Positions 26,706-34,371 of a stretch of 64,000 nt of DNA are shown piece by piece. The stretch lies in NCBI GenBank assembly GCA_963827515.1, contig CAWHBF010000024.1, positions 1 to 64,000 of the forward strand, in the 5' to 3' direction. Made by a program: the position numbers and the translations under genes. The notes under the pieces were generated by a model that was given only the letters and a program-made list of their open reading frames with translations, did no database searches and was not told the origin of the DNA. This stretch comes from JABFSA01 sp963827515. Lineage in GTDB: Bacteria; Acidobacteriota; Vicinamibacteria; Vicinamibacterales; UBA2999. Within the stretch, counting starts at the first letter, position 1. Each line of letters starts with the position of its first letter.

Positions 26706-27125
26706 ATGGGCTCTTGGGGCGTGGATAGCTTCGGAAACGATGACGCCGCCGACTGGGCGTGGCAGTTGGATGACTCCAGCGACCTGACGCTTGTCGAGGC
26801 GACACTCGAGCGAGCGTCGGTGGGCGTAGATACGTATCTCGAAGCACCGGCCGCGTGCGAGGGCGTCGCTGCGGCGGAGGCCATCGCCCGCCTGAGGGGC
26901 GCAGGTGGTGAACGAACGCCGTACTCAGAGTCGGTCGACAACTGGGTGGCACGCATTGCGACGCGGCCCAGTCCGGAGGTCGTAGCGCGAGCCGTGGCTA
27001 CGGTCAATCGGATCATCGCGACGAATTCCGAGCTCCGCGAGTTGTGGGAAGAGACGGAGGAAGTGTCCGCCTGGCTTGCAGCGATGGCTGAGCTTCGTGG
27101 GCGCCTAACGGCGCCCGTCTCGTAG
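26706..27125 (+). CDS. DUF4259-like protein
   Basis: The start MGSWGVDSFGNDDAADWAW is the hallmark of the DUF4259 family, and the rest is helical (LTLVEATLERAS; AAEAIARLRG; SELRELWEETEEVSAWLAAM). The family is cytoplasmic and of unknown function, often found in toxin-immunity or cassette contexts. The frame is intact for 139 residues. It starts 20 bases after the SnoaL-like gene and is followed directly by a GNAT gene with no attC. Confidence 0.78.
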   Translation: MGSWGVDSFGNDDAADWAWQLDDSSDLTLVEATLERASVGVDTYLEAPAACEGVAAAEAIARLRGAGGERTPYSESVDNWVARIATRPSPEVVARAVATVNRIIATNSELRELWEETEEVSAWLAAMAELRGRLTAPVS

Positions 27126-27126
27126 C

Positions 27127-27732
27127 GTGATGCAGGAGCCTCTTGTGTCAGGCTCTTTGATGAATACTCTTGACACGGTTCGACTCCGCCTTCGACTACC
27201 GGAGGCGTCGGATGCAGAACCCATGATGGAGATCCACCAGGATCCGGAGGTCATCAGGAGTGTCGTACTCACTGCTCCTCCAGGAGGGATAAACGCTGCC
27301 TGGCGAAACATCGCCCTGATGCTTGGTCACTGGCACTTGCGCGGGTACGGGCAATGGACCGTGGTAGAGAAGGTCAGCGGTCAGGTGATCGGACGGGTCG
27401 GTCTCTGGAATCCTGAAGGCTGGCCCGGTATCGAACTTGGGTGGATCATTCGGCGCTCACGATGGGGCCACGGATTCGCGACTGAGGCTGCGAAGGCGGC
27501 CCTTCAGTGGACATGGGACAAGGTCGACACGGATCACATCATCAGCATCATTCAACCCGACAGTATGCGGTCCATCCGCGTCGCTGAGAAAATCGGAGAG
27601 CGCTTTGAGCGCGCGGACTTTCTGAACGGGGCGAACGTTCACGTTTACGGCGTTCGCCGGTCCACCCAGGGGGCTGGCCCTGGGGTCGACGACGACGCAC
27701 ACGAATCGTTCTGGACGGCTGAGGGGGGTTAA
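27127..27732 (+). CDS. GNAT-family acetyltransferase (RimJ/RimL type)
   Basis: Motifs are RLRLRLPEASDAEPMMEI, IGRVGLWNPEGWPGIELGWII, the CoA loop RSRWGHGFATEAAKAAL and IISIIQPDSMRSIRVAEKIG. The start may be GTG 27127, ATG 27130 or ATG 27160; the last best fits the family N terminus. The 3' end after VYGVRRST is atypical and may be shifted. The TAA stop at 27730-27732 is supplied by the R'' box of the next attC. The substrate is unknown. Confidence 0.85.
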   Translation: MMQEPLVSGSLMNTLDTVRLRLRLPEASDAEPMMEIHQDPEVIRSVVLTAPPGGINAAWRNIALMLGHWHLRGYGQWTVVEKVSGQVIGRVGLWNPEGWPGIELGWIIRRSRWGHGFATEAAKAALQWTWDKVDTDHIISIIQPDSMRSIRVAEKIGERFERADFLNGANVHVYGVRRSTQGAGPGVDDDAHESFWTAEGG

Positions 27733-27814
27733 CCACCGCGTGAAGCCGACGGCGTGAACGCCTGTGGCGATATCCGCTTGGTTGCCGCCGCGGCTTACGC
27801 GGCAGACGTTACGC
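27727..27814 (+). repeat. attC site (group 2, degenerate boxes)
   Basis: R'' GGTTAAC at 27727-27733 and R' GTTACGC at 27808-27814. Confidence 0.75.
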
Positions 27815-27844
27815 TCAGTCACGTCCAGCGACGAGGAGTTCTTA

Positions 27845-28433
27845 ATGTCCGCTGAGCCGATTGCTTTGATTGGCGACTATTCGGCGGTACTCCTTGATGA
27901 AGAGGAGTTTGTCCCGCTCTTTCGTCAGTATCGGCCTCGCGTGTTTGCCAACACCCTTGAGGTGTTTCCCGGTCAGTTGATGTCGGAAGGCGAGAAAAAG
28001 GCCGTCCAGGATCTGTCCCGCCGCTTGGGCACTCCTGTACCGGCTAAACCTCGGCATCTACCATGATGGCCAGTTCATCGGCTGGAGCTTCGGGGTTCAG
28101 GCAGACGGGGACAGATTCTCGATGATCAACACGGGCATTCTCCCTGATCATCAGGGCAAAGGCGTCTATACGGCTCTTCTTCCCCGAATCCTGGAGATCC
28201 TCCAGGCTCAGGGCTTTCAGGTTGTATTCAGTCGGCACGTCGTCACCAACAACCGGGTGTTGGTTCCGAAGCTCAAGGCAGGGTTCGTGATCACGCATCT
28301 CGAGCTCTCCGACACTTTCGGCTTGCTGGTCCACCTCTCATATTTCTTCAACCCTCGCCGACGAAAGCTACTTGATTTTCGCGCCGGGCAACTGGCTCCA
28401 GACGACGAGCTGAAAGGCCTTCTCGAGTTATGA
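27845..28433 (+). CDS. GNAT-like acetyltransferase, one frameshift
   Basis: ATG 27845 has GAGGAG upstream. The first frame (MSAEPIALIGDYSAVLLDEE) runs to 28066; from about 28040 the other frame continues NLGIYHDGQFIGWSFGVQ, then MINTGILPDHQGKGVYTALL, the GNAT acetyl-CoA loop (Q-x-G-K-G), and VFSRHVVTNNRVLVPKLKAGF. Repaired length is about 196 residues. The subfamily is not recognised. It occupies a single-gene cassette. Confidence 0.75.
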
Positions 28434-28453
28434 GCACACGAAGAACAATCGGA

Positions 28454-28531
28454 GCCTAACTCGGCTTGGAGCCGTCGCGCCAATCGTCGTGTGCGGTTGT
28501 CGCGACGGCGCGGCTCAGCCGAGCGTTAGGC
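28454..28531 (+). repeat. attC site (group 1)
   Basis: R'' GCCTAAC at 28454-28460 and R' GTTAGGC at 28525-28531, fully complementary. Confidence 0.92.
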
Positions 28532-28562
28532 TTCCAAGCACTCAACCGAGTGATTCAAAGCA

Positions 28563-29069
28563 TTGAAACAGGCGACCCTCTACATATTCTCCGGGCTCCC
28601 GGGTAGTGGCAAGACCACCCTGTCTCAAGCGGTAGCATCCCGCATCGGCGCCGCCCATCTCCGAATAGACACAATCGAGCAGGCCCTGCGGGAGCTGTGT
28701 TCGGTCGAGGTCCAAGGCGAGGGCTATCGCTTGGCCTACCGCGTTGCCGGCGACATCCTCCGTTCAGGTGTCAGTGTGACGGCTGATTCGTGCAATCCGA
28801 TTGAATTGACTCGGCGCGAATGGGAGCAGGTCGCTCGGAATGCGGGCGTGTCTTACGTGAACATCGAAGTAGTGTGCTCCGATCCCGGCGAGCATCGCCA
28901 AAGAGTGGAGACGCGCAGGGGCACGGTTCCAGGGTTGCGCCTACCGACTTGGCAGGACGTTCTGAATCGTGAGTACGAGGGTTGGAGTGTCAGTCGACTT
29001 GTACTCGACACTGCCAACAGGAGCCCCGAGGACTGCGTCGACATGCTGATGGCGGACTTGGCGGCGTGA
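28563..29069 (+). CDS. P-loop small-molecule kinase (AAA_33/zeta-like)
   Basis: The Walker A motif GLPGSGKTTLSQAVA sits at residues 11-25, followed by LRIDTIEQALRE (substrate-side Asp) and the strand VSVTADSCNPIELTRREW that bears the Walker B-like acidic residue. A lid arginine region follows (HRQRVETRRG). The fold is that of small kinases such as gluconate kinase, zeta toxin and CPT. The start appears to be TTG 28563, since no ATG lies in frame nearby. The length of 168 residues is typical. The phosphate acceptor is unknown. Confidence 0.8.
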   Translation: MKQATLYIFSGLPGSGKTTLSQAVASRIGAAHLRIDTIEQALRELCSVEVQGEGYRLAYRVAGDILRSGVSVTADSCNPIELTRREWEQVARNAGVSYVNIEVVCSDPGEHRQRVETRRGTVPGLRLPTWQDVLNREYEGWSVSRLVLDTANRSPEDCVDMLMADLAA

Positions 29070-29076
29070 CAGGGAA

Positions 29077-30320
29077 TGGTAACAGAGTTAACCGGGAACA
29101 TGGGTAACACCCAGTTGTTCTTTTTGAGCGCTTTCGTTCGTCGATCCGGGCGAGCAAGACGTTGCAGAAGTACACCGACCAGATGCCGTCAGCGATCTCT
29201 TCGAGGCCGATGCGGTGTTGGCAGGGCCGTTGGTGATGTAGAACAGGCGGTTCTTGAAGCGGAATGTGCCTGCGGTGGTGACTCGCTTGACCAGGAAATG
29301 GCTCGGGGTACTCGAGGGCGGGCAACGCGCCGGTGTACGGCGGGCGAGGGGCGATAGAGCGAGCTTGGCGTCGCCGTCGCAGGGTTGATGGGGTCGCTCC
29401 TCGTTGTACTCGGAGCCGGAAGCGATTGAACGCCGCTGCTGCGCGGCGAGCTTCGCGCGCGGTGGTCGAATGGCGCCGCGCTTCAGCGTTTTATGCATTC
29501 GTTCGTGCGCTCCATTCTGTTGGGGATGCGCGGCAGAATCCGCTGGTGCTGAATGCCGAGACGCATCCACCAGACATTGAGCGCCGTGAGGCCGTGCAGC
29601 GACGGTCGATGCGAACGGCACGCCGTTGTCGGTGCGCATCGCTCGTGGCAGCCCGTACTCGCGGAAGAGCCGCTCGAAGAGTGTCGCTCGCCGGTGCCCG
29701 CGTCGAGCGCAGGCCGTGGCAGGCGAGCAAGTAGCGCGTGTGCTGGTCGGCGACCGTGAGCGGTAGCAGTAGATCCGATCGCGTGTGCGGAACTGGCCCT
29801 TGAAGTCGGTGGTCCAGAGATTGTTGGGCGCGTGGTGGTCGGCGGCACGACACCGGGGTGTGGGATGCGGGCGGCGGCGCCGCCGCTTCTGGACGAGCCC
29901 GCGCCGTGCGAGCAGATCGCCGGCGGTGCTGATCGCGGGCCAGCGCGACGGCGGGATGCCGCGGCTCCAGCCACTGCATGAGCTTCTCCGGTCCCCAGTC
30001 GGGATGCTTGCGACGCGCCGCCACGAGAAGCTGCCTCGACCGGCGCCGCGATCTTGTGCGGACATGTGTGCGGCGCGCGACTCCGGTCCTGCAGCGCGGC
30101 GTCCCCCGGCGTCGTACCGCGCGAGCCACTTGTAGCCCGTCTTGCGGCTGATGGCATAGCGCGCGCAGAGCTCGGTCATGTCGTAGAGCGCCAAGCGGTG
30201 ATCGTCGATGAAGCGTGCGCGTTGTTCCACGGGTACCGTCTCCAGCCAGGGCATCGACTGACCTCCCGTGAGCCCCAGCGTAAAGGTGTTACCCATGTAC
30301 CCGGTTTGATGTGTTACCTA
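29077..30320 (-). mobile_element. Second IS481-family insertion sequence
   Basis: Ends carry inverted repeats: left TTAACCGGGAACATGGGTAA; right, read on the minus strand, AAACCGGGTACATGGGTAAC with a second outer copy ending near 30320. It lies between the kinase gene and the attC at 30346 and is related to, but distinct from, the copy at 2773-4043. Confidence 0.78.
29088..30254 (-). CDS. IS481-family DDE transposase, several frame breaks
   Basis: The minus-strand start is MPWLETVPVEQRARFIDDH at 30254, then the helix-turn-helix YAISRKTGYKWLARYDAGG. The core residues are present: Asp in WTTDFKGQFRTRD, Asp in RTDNGVPFAS and Glu in NGAHERMHKTLK. Several internal stretches are read in the wrong frame and later restored, so compensating indels exist. 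The length of about 389 residues is right for the family. Confidence 0.82.
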   Translation of the reverse strand: MPWLETVPVEQRARFIDDHRLALYDMTELCARYAISRKTGYKWLARYDAGGRRAAGPESRAAHMSAQDRGAGRGSFSWRRVASIPTGDRRSSCSGWSRGIPPSRWPAISTAGDLLARRGLVQKRRRRRPHPTPRCRAADHHAPNNLWTTDFKGQFRTRDRIYCYRSRSPTSTRATCSPATACARRGHRRATLFERLFREYGLPRAMRTDNGVPFASTVAARPHGAQCLVDASRHSAPADSAAHPQQNGAHERMHKTLKRGAIRPPRAKLAAQQRRSIASGSEYNEERPHQPCDGDAKLALSPLARRTPARCPPSSTPSHFLVKRVTTAGTFRFKNRLFYITNGPANTASASKRSLTASGRCTSATSCSPGSTNESAQKEQLGVTHVPG

Positions 30321-30345
30321 TGTACCCGGTTTGTACCCGCTGGAA

Positions 30346-30426
30346 GCCTAACAGCGCTGGAGCCGACGCGCCAACTGTCCGTGCTAGGCTGTCGCCGTGG
30401 CGCGCGGTTCAGCGCCATCGCTAGGC
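30346..30426 (+). repeat. attC site (group 1, altered R')
   Basis: R'' GCCTAAC at 30346-30352 and R' GCTAGGC at 30420-30426. Confidence 0.86.
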
Positions 30427-30454
30427 CGATTCAGTTGTATTGAACGGAGGCGGC

Positions 30455-30648
30455 ATGAGATGGCGTCTCGGTGTCGTGTGTGTCGGCTCTGCTGTCCGAG
30501 CGCTTCGTGGGCGCAGGGCCCACTCTGCCACCCGACGTTGGCGCCACTGGGGATGAATACGCCGAACGCCGCTCAAAACGCACAACTTGTTGAATGTCAT
30601 GCACTGGCTGGCAGGACTGCTGCCGGCGAACTAACCGAATCGGCCTAA
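30455..30648 (+). CDS. Small secreted hypothetical protein, probable frameshift
   Basis: After AACGGAGGCGGC, ATG 30455 opens MRWRLGVVCVGSA. A shift near 30495 would join it to SASWAQGPLCHPTLAPLGMN and on to AAGELTESA, giving a signal peptide cleaved near SWAQ and a mature protein of about 40 residues. The TAA stop lies in the R'' box at 30643. The family is not recognised. Confidence 0.4.
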
Positions 30649-30705
30649 CCTTTAAATGGAGCCGACGCGGCGCTGAGAGGTGAACCGCGCGGCATGGCGT
30701 TCGGC
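30643..30705 (+). repeat. Degenerate attC (group 1)
   Basis: R'' GCCTAAC at 30643-30649; the R' region reads GTTCGGC at 30699-30705 and the loop is shortened. Confidence 0.68.
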
Positions 30706-30728
30706 GGACTGCAGGGGGAACTGGACCA

Positions 30729-31557
30729 ATGCCACCTACGGAAGAAACGTCGGCGACTGCGCAAGGCGGCGGATACGATGAACATCCGTTCATCGCGGAT
30801 CTGGTACGAGCAGGACCCGCTCCACCGCGGCCGGCCGGACGTCGGGTTCTTCGTCGAGGAGGCCAGAACGAGCGGGAGTCCGGTGTTGGACATTGGTTGC
30901 GGCACCGGGCGGGTTCTCATCCCGACCGCTCGCGCGGGGCTTGAGGTTGTTGGGCTGGACTTGTCGCCGCGCATGCTGGCCGTGTGCCGCGAGCGTCTCC
31001 TCGGTGAACCCGACGAGGTGCGAACACGGGCGCACGTAATCGAGGCCGACATGCGGCGCTTTGATCTTGGCCAGCGGTTCCGGTTGGTCATGATTCCGTT
31101 TCGATCCTTTCAGTACTTGTTGACCATCGAAGACCAACTCACATGCCTTGAGGAGATTCGCCGGCACTTGGTCGATGACGGTGTCCTCATCCTGGACCTC
31201 TTCAACCCCTCGCTGGAGTTTCTCACTGGTCCAACGGGCCAGGAGTCGGAAGACGAGGCGGACTTCTCCGCGGCAGACGGTCGACGGATTGCGTGCCGCT
31301 ACAGGGTGGTGGCTCTCGATCGTCATCGACAGGTCAATCGAATTGAACTGATCTACTACGTCACTCACCCAGACGGTCGAACGGAACGCCTTGTCCACGC
31401 GTTTTCGATGCGATATCTGTTTCGCTTCGAGGCCGAGCACTTGCTGATCCGCGCCGGCTTTGAAATCGCACATCTTTACGCGGACTACGATCGGACTCCG
31501 TACGGTTCGAAGTACCCCGGTGAGCTCCTGTTCGTGGCAAGAAAGACGCGATCATGA
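30729..31557 (+). CDS. SAM-dependent methyltransferase, one frameshift
   Basis: ATG 30729 starts MPPTEETSATAQGGGYDEHPFIADL; a shift near 30808 leads into the main frame HRGRPDVGFFVEEA. Motif I is VLDIGCGTGRVLIPTARAG, with LEVVGLDLS as the acidic end of strand 2, and RRHLVDDGVLILDLFNP gives motif III. Repaired length is about 276 residues. If the frame is taken as is, ATG 30778 would start a shorter form that lacks the usual N terminus. The acceptor is unknown. Confidence 0.82.
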
Positions 31558-31564
31558 GCATGCC

Positions 31565-31637
31565 GCCGAACAAGCGTTTGCGGCCGACGATGGCGGCGTG
31601 ATCATGAGCCGCCTCGGCTGAAACGCGGGCGTTAGCG
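31565..31637 (+). repeat. attC site (group 2, altered boxes)
   Basis: R'' GCCGAAC at 31565-31571 and R' GTTAGCG at 31631-31637. Confidence 0.8.
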
Positions 31638-31681
31638 GAGCGGGACGTAGCGACTGTTGCGGAAAGCTGGCAGAATCAATC

Positions 31682-32170
31682 GGTGAGTCCGACCGTTCTC
31701 CAGAGCGGGCCTATCGCTCTTTTTCTTCTCAAGCGACCGTGGTGAGCCCATCCACGTGCACGTGGCGCGGGACGCAGGCCGCGATTCTGGCTGGCCCGTC
31801 CGACTCGACTACACCACCTTTGCCTCGATTGCTTCTCGAGTTGTTCGATCCCCACCCGATTATACTCTTTCTTCATCTCCTCCCTCCCCTTTTCCCCCCC
31901 TCCTCTTTTCAACCCTCCTTCTTCCCTCATGGTATCCACGCTTGGCTGAAGCGACGCCCCGCGAACGACGGAATTGGGCAGCTCATTGGTTCCGGTATCG
32001 GCGTTCACTGGCCAGACATCGACGAAGACATCTCGGTCGAAGCATTGCTGGCCGGCCTCGCATCGAACGAGAGCGCTACCTCGTTACGCCACTGGCGAGC
32101 GTCGCGGCAACACCCGGCTAGCAAGCGCTTGAAGCCGGCGGCACGTGGAGTCGCCAAGCGCCGCGGCTGA
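31682..32170 (+). pseudogene. DUF4160 / DUF2442 gene pair, frames disrupted
   Basis: GTG 31682 begins SPTVLQSGPIALF, then a shift leads to FSSDRGEPIHVHVARDAG, the DUF4160 signature. After a long pyrimidine tract the text resumes as SWYPRLAEATPRERRNW and, in another frame, QLIGSGIGVHWPDIDEDISVEALLAG, the DUF2442 signature. These two small families are normally adjacent genes and are suspected to act as a toxin-antitoxin-like pair. Here the junction between them is obscured, and the last frame reads into the next attC to 32170. Confidence 0.6.
31866..31929 (+). repeat. Homopyrimidine tract
   Basis: About 64 bases almost entirely of C and T, including a run of seven C. It lies within the DUF4160/DUF2442 cassette and interrupts the coding text. 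Confidence 0.75.
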
Positions 32171-32181
32171 AGTGCGAACGT
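32116..32181 (+). repeat. attC site (group 2), R' split by IS1111-type insertion
   Basis: R'' reads GGCTAGC at 32116-32122 and the arms are GAAGCCGGCGG and CCGCGGCTGA. The site ends ...GCGAACGT at 32181; its missing R' bases TAGAC are found at 33701-33705 beyond the insertion element. Joining the two gives a perfect GTTAGAC. Confidence 0.8.
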
Positions 32182-32186
32182 TGATA

Positions 32187-32484
32187 TGGCTGGATTCTGT
32201 CAAGCGAGCAGATCGCTCCCCGCCTCACGGTTGTGAGTCCCTTTCTCAGCACGTTCTTTCTGTGCTCTTCGTTCTTCAGATCCGTCTGGTCGGCGGCACC
32301 GCGTTCTAGCGACGGTTGACGCTGCTGATATCCGCGGGTTGAGTACCGCCCAGACTGTGGTTCGTCGCGGAGCTGCCTCGCCCTAGGCACGGACGTATCG
32401 GTGGTGCTGATGTCCATAACGTTTCCGAGGGTTCTCCACCTGACCGCGATGCCGCCGGCCTGACGGATCTGATCGCCGCGTCGG
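32187..32484 (-). ncRNA. Candidate bridge-RNA region of the IS1111-type element
   Basis: About 300 non-coding bases lie 3' of the transposase gene inside the element, much longer than its 5' side (about 100 bases). In IS1111-group elements the guide (bridge) RNA that selects target and donor is encoded on this side. No RNA fold could be computed here, so this is a positional inference. Confidence 0.4.
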
Positions 32485-33596
32485 TTACGCGGGCGGCGCG
32501 GGGACCTCCCGTGCGATCGCCCAGATGAATCCTGTCAGCTCACGTGCAATCGCCGTCGCCACCTTTGGCTTGGCCTTGCCGCGTGCCACGAGTCGGCGGA
32601 AGCGGCCGTCAAGCGGAGCTGGGCGTTCCACGCAATGTCACGTACGGCCGGCGACAGCGCTTCTTGTCGATAGAGCATCTGCCGGCCAATGCGGGGCACT
32701 CCCTGATACGCCCACGCCGCTTCCGCCAGCAAACGGCGCGCGTGCGGATTGCCCGCCTTCGTGATCCCCCCTCGTCTGACACTCGGTCCGCTGGAGTACT
32801 CCGAGGGCACCAAGCCGAGATACGCCATGAGCTGGCGCGGATGCGTGAACCGGCGAATGTCACCCATCTCGGTGACGAGGCCCACCGCCGTGACGAACGA
32901 CACACCGCGCAAGGCCTGGAGCGCATCCACGACCGGCGCCCAGCGCCACGGGGGCGTCAGCTGCCGGAGTTGCTCGGTGATCCGCTCGACGCGGCGTTCG
33001 GTTTCGTCGATCGTGTCGCGATACTCCTGCAGCGCGATGTGCTGCGGCGCGAGCGGGAAACTGAGATCGGCGAGCCAGCGACGATAGGGTCGAGTCCATC
33101 CGGCGCGTCCCGGATAGCGACGCCCCTGGCGGAGTAGGAAGGCTTTCAACCGATGCTTGGCTTGCGTGCTCAGGCCGACGGCGTCCTCGCGCGCGCGCAC
33201 GAGGTCACGGAGCGCTTCATCGTCGGGCGTCGGAATGTAAATGGCCGTGAGCTCGCCCGCGCGATGTAATCGAGCGAGCGCGTCGCCATCGCGCCAATCC
33301 GTCTTGATGCGATCCCCACTCCGCTTCGGCATGCTCGAGGGATTGACGACCACGCAGTCTTCCCCCTGGGCGGTGAGATAGCGATGGATGCCAAAGCCGC
33401 ACGGGCCGGCCTCATACACGAAGCGCAACCGCCGCTGCGGTCCCCGAAGCGCCCGCACCATCTTGGCCACTGCCTCCAGGTCGCCGTTGATGACGCCGTA
33501 GTGGCGGACCTCGCCATCACGTCCCTCCTCGGCAAGGGACACGTCGATCGATTCCTTGTGGACATCCATCCCCACGAACATGCTACGTTTCGCCAT
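32485..33596 (-). CDS. IS110-family DEDD transposase, one frameshift
   Basis: The minus-strand start is MAKRSMFVGMDVHKESIDVS at 33596. The RuvC-like DEDD residues lie in GMDVHK, in VYEAGPCGFG and in KTDWRDGDALARLH. The C-terminal half has ALRGVSFVTAVGLVTEMGD and LVPSEYSSG, then GGITKAGNPHARRLLAEAAW with the catalytic Ser region. A shift near 32620 diverts the frame to a stop at 32535; the other frame continues RFRRLVARGKAKPKVATAIA to a stop at 32485. Repaired length is about 370 residues. Confidence 0.87.
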
Positions 33597-33712
33597 GGCC
33601 TGCCTCCGTTGTATGTGGCTCTGCGCGGCACCCTCATCGGCGTCGCGCAATCCACGACTTACTACGTGAGGCAGGCCTCTGCTCCAACAGCCATACTGTC
33701 TAGACCGACACC

Positions 33713-34258
33713 ATGTTTCCGATTCGACTCAATGACGACGTGGCTCTGGAGCTCCTCGAGGTGCGTCACGCCGACGAGCTGTTTCGCGTCACAGATGCCA
33801 ATCGGGCGCATCTGCGGGAATGGCTTCCATGGGTTGATGGGACCACGAGCCCTGAGGACACCAAGGCGTTCATCCAGGTGGTGCGCAAACAGCTCTTCGA
33901 CAACAAGGGGTTCCAGACGGCGATTCGATTCCGAGGAGCACTGGTTGGCGTTGTCGGGCATCATGGAATCAACTGGGCCAACCGGTCGTCCTCACTCGGG
34001 TATTGGCTGTCCGAAGACGCGCAGAGGCGAGGGATCATGACCGAGGCGTGTCGCGCCTACACCAGCCACGCGTTTGCAACATTGAAACTCAATCGTATGG
34101 AGATTCGTTGCGCCGTGGAGAACCGGAAGAGTCGAGCGATTCCAGAGCGACTGGCATTCCGTTCTGAAGGCACCATCCGGCAGGCGGAGTGGCTCTATGA
34201 CCACTTTGTCGATCACGTGGTGTACGGCATGTTGGCATCCGAGTGGGGGCACCTATGA
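33713..34258 (+). CDS. GNAT-family acetyltransferase (RimL type)
   Basis: ATG 33713 lies eight bases after the restored R' of the attC at 32116. The protein has NRAHLREWLPWVDGTTSPED, VGVVGHHGINWANRSSSLGYWL, the CoA loop QRRGIMTEACRAYTSHAF and RMEIRCAVENRKSRAIPERLAF. It belongs to the RimL branch that acetylates protein N-terminal residues or small molecules. The frame is intact for 181 residues. Confidence 0.9.
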   Translation: MFPIRLNDDVALELLEVRHADELFRVTDANRAHLREWLPWVDGTTSPEDTKAFIQVVRKQLFDNKGFQTAIRFRGALVGVVGHHGINWANRSSSLGYWLSEDAQRRGIMTEACRAYTSHAFATLKLNRMEIRCAVENRKSRAIPERLAFRSEGTIRQAEWLYDHFVDHVVYGMLASEWGHL

Positions 34259-34271
34259 GTAGGGTATCGCG

Positions 34272-34354
34272 GCCTAACCTCCAGATGGAGCCGACGCGCC
34301 AGACGGTCCGTGCCCCATGTCGCTGAGGCGCTCGGCTCATTCGGCGCGTTAGGT
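34272..34354 (+). repeat. attC site (group 1), last recognisable site
   Basis: R'' GCCTAAC at 34272-34278 and R' GTTAGGT at 34348-34354. Confidence 0.88.
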
Positions 34355-34371
34355 CTCACAGTGACTCTCAC

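Larger units (their letters stand above)
32182..33700 (-). mobile_element. IS110/IS1111-family element inserted in an attC
   Basis: Subterminal inverted repeats TATGGCTG (32185-32192) and CAGCCATA (33688-33695) lie two to five bases inside the ends, as in IS1111 elements. Removing 32182-33700 rebuilds GT+TAGAC, the R' box of the attC, with no target duplication. The only gene is a DEDD transposase on the minus strand. Confidence 0.82.

Noticed and set aside
27105..27125. GCCTAAC box at the end of the DUF4259 gene as a possible attC
   Set aside because: GCCTAACGGCGCC is only a short local palindrome; no R' box or attC arms follow within 120 bases.
32535..33650. IS110-family gene as a possible integron integrase
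   Set aside because: It carries DEDD residues of IS110 transposases and lacks the R-H-R-Y residues of tyrosine recombinases.
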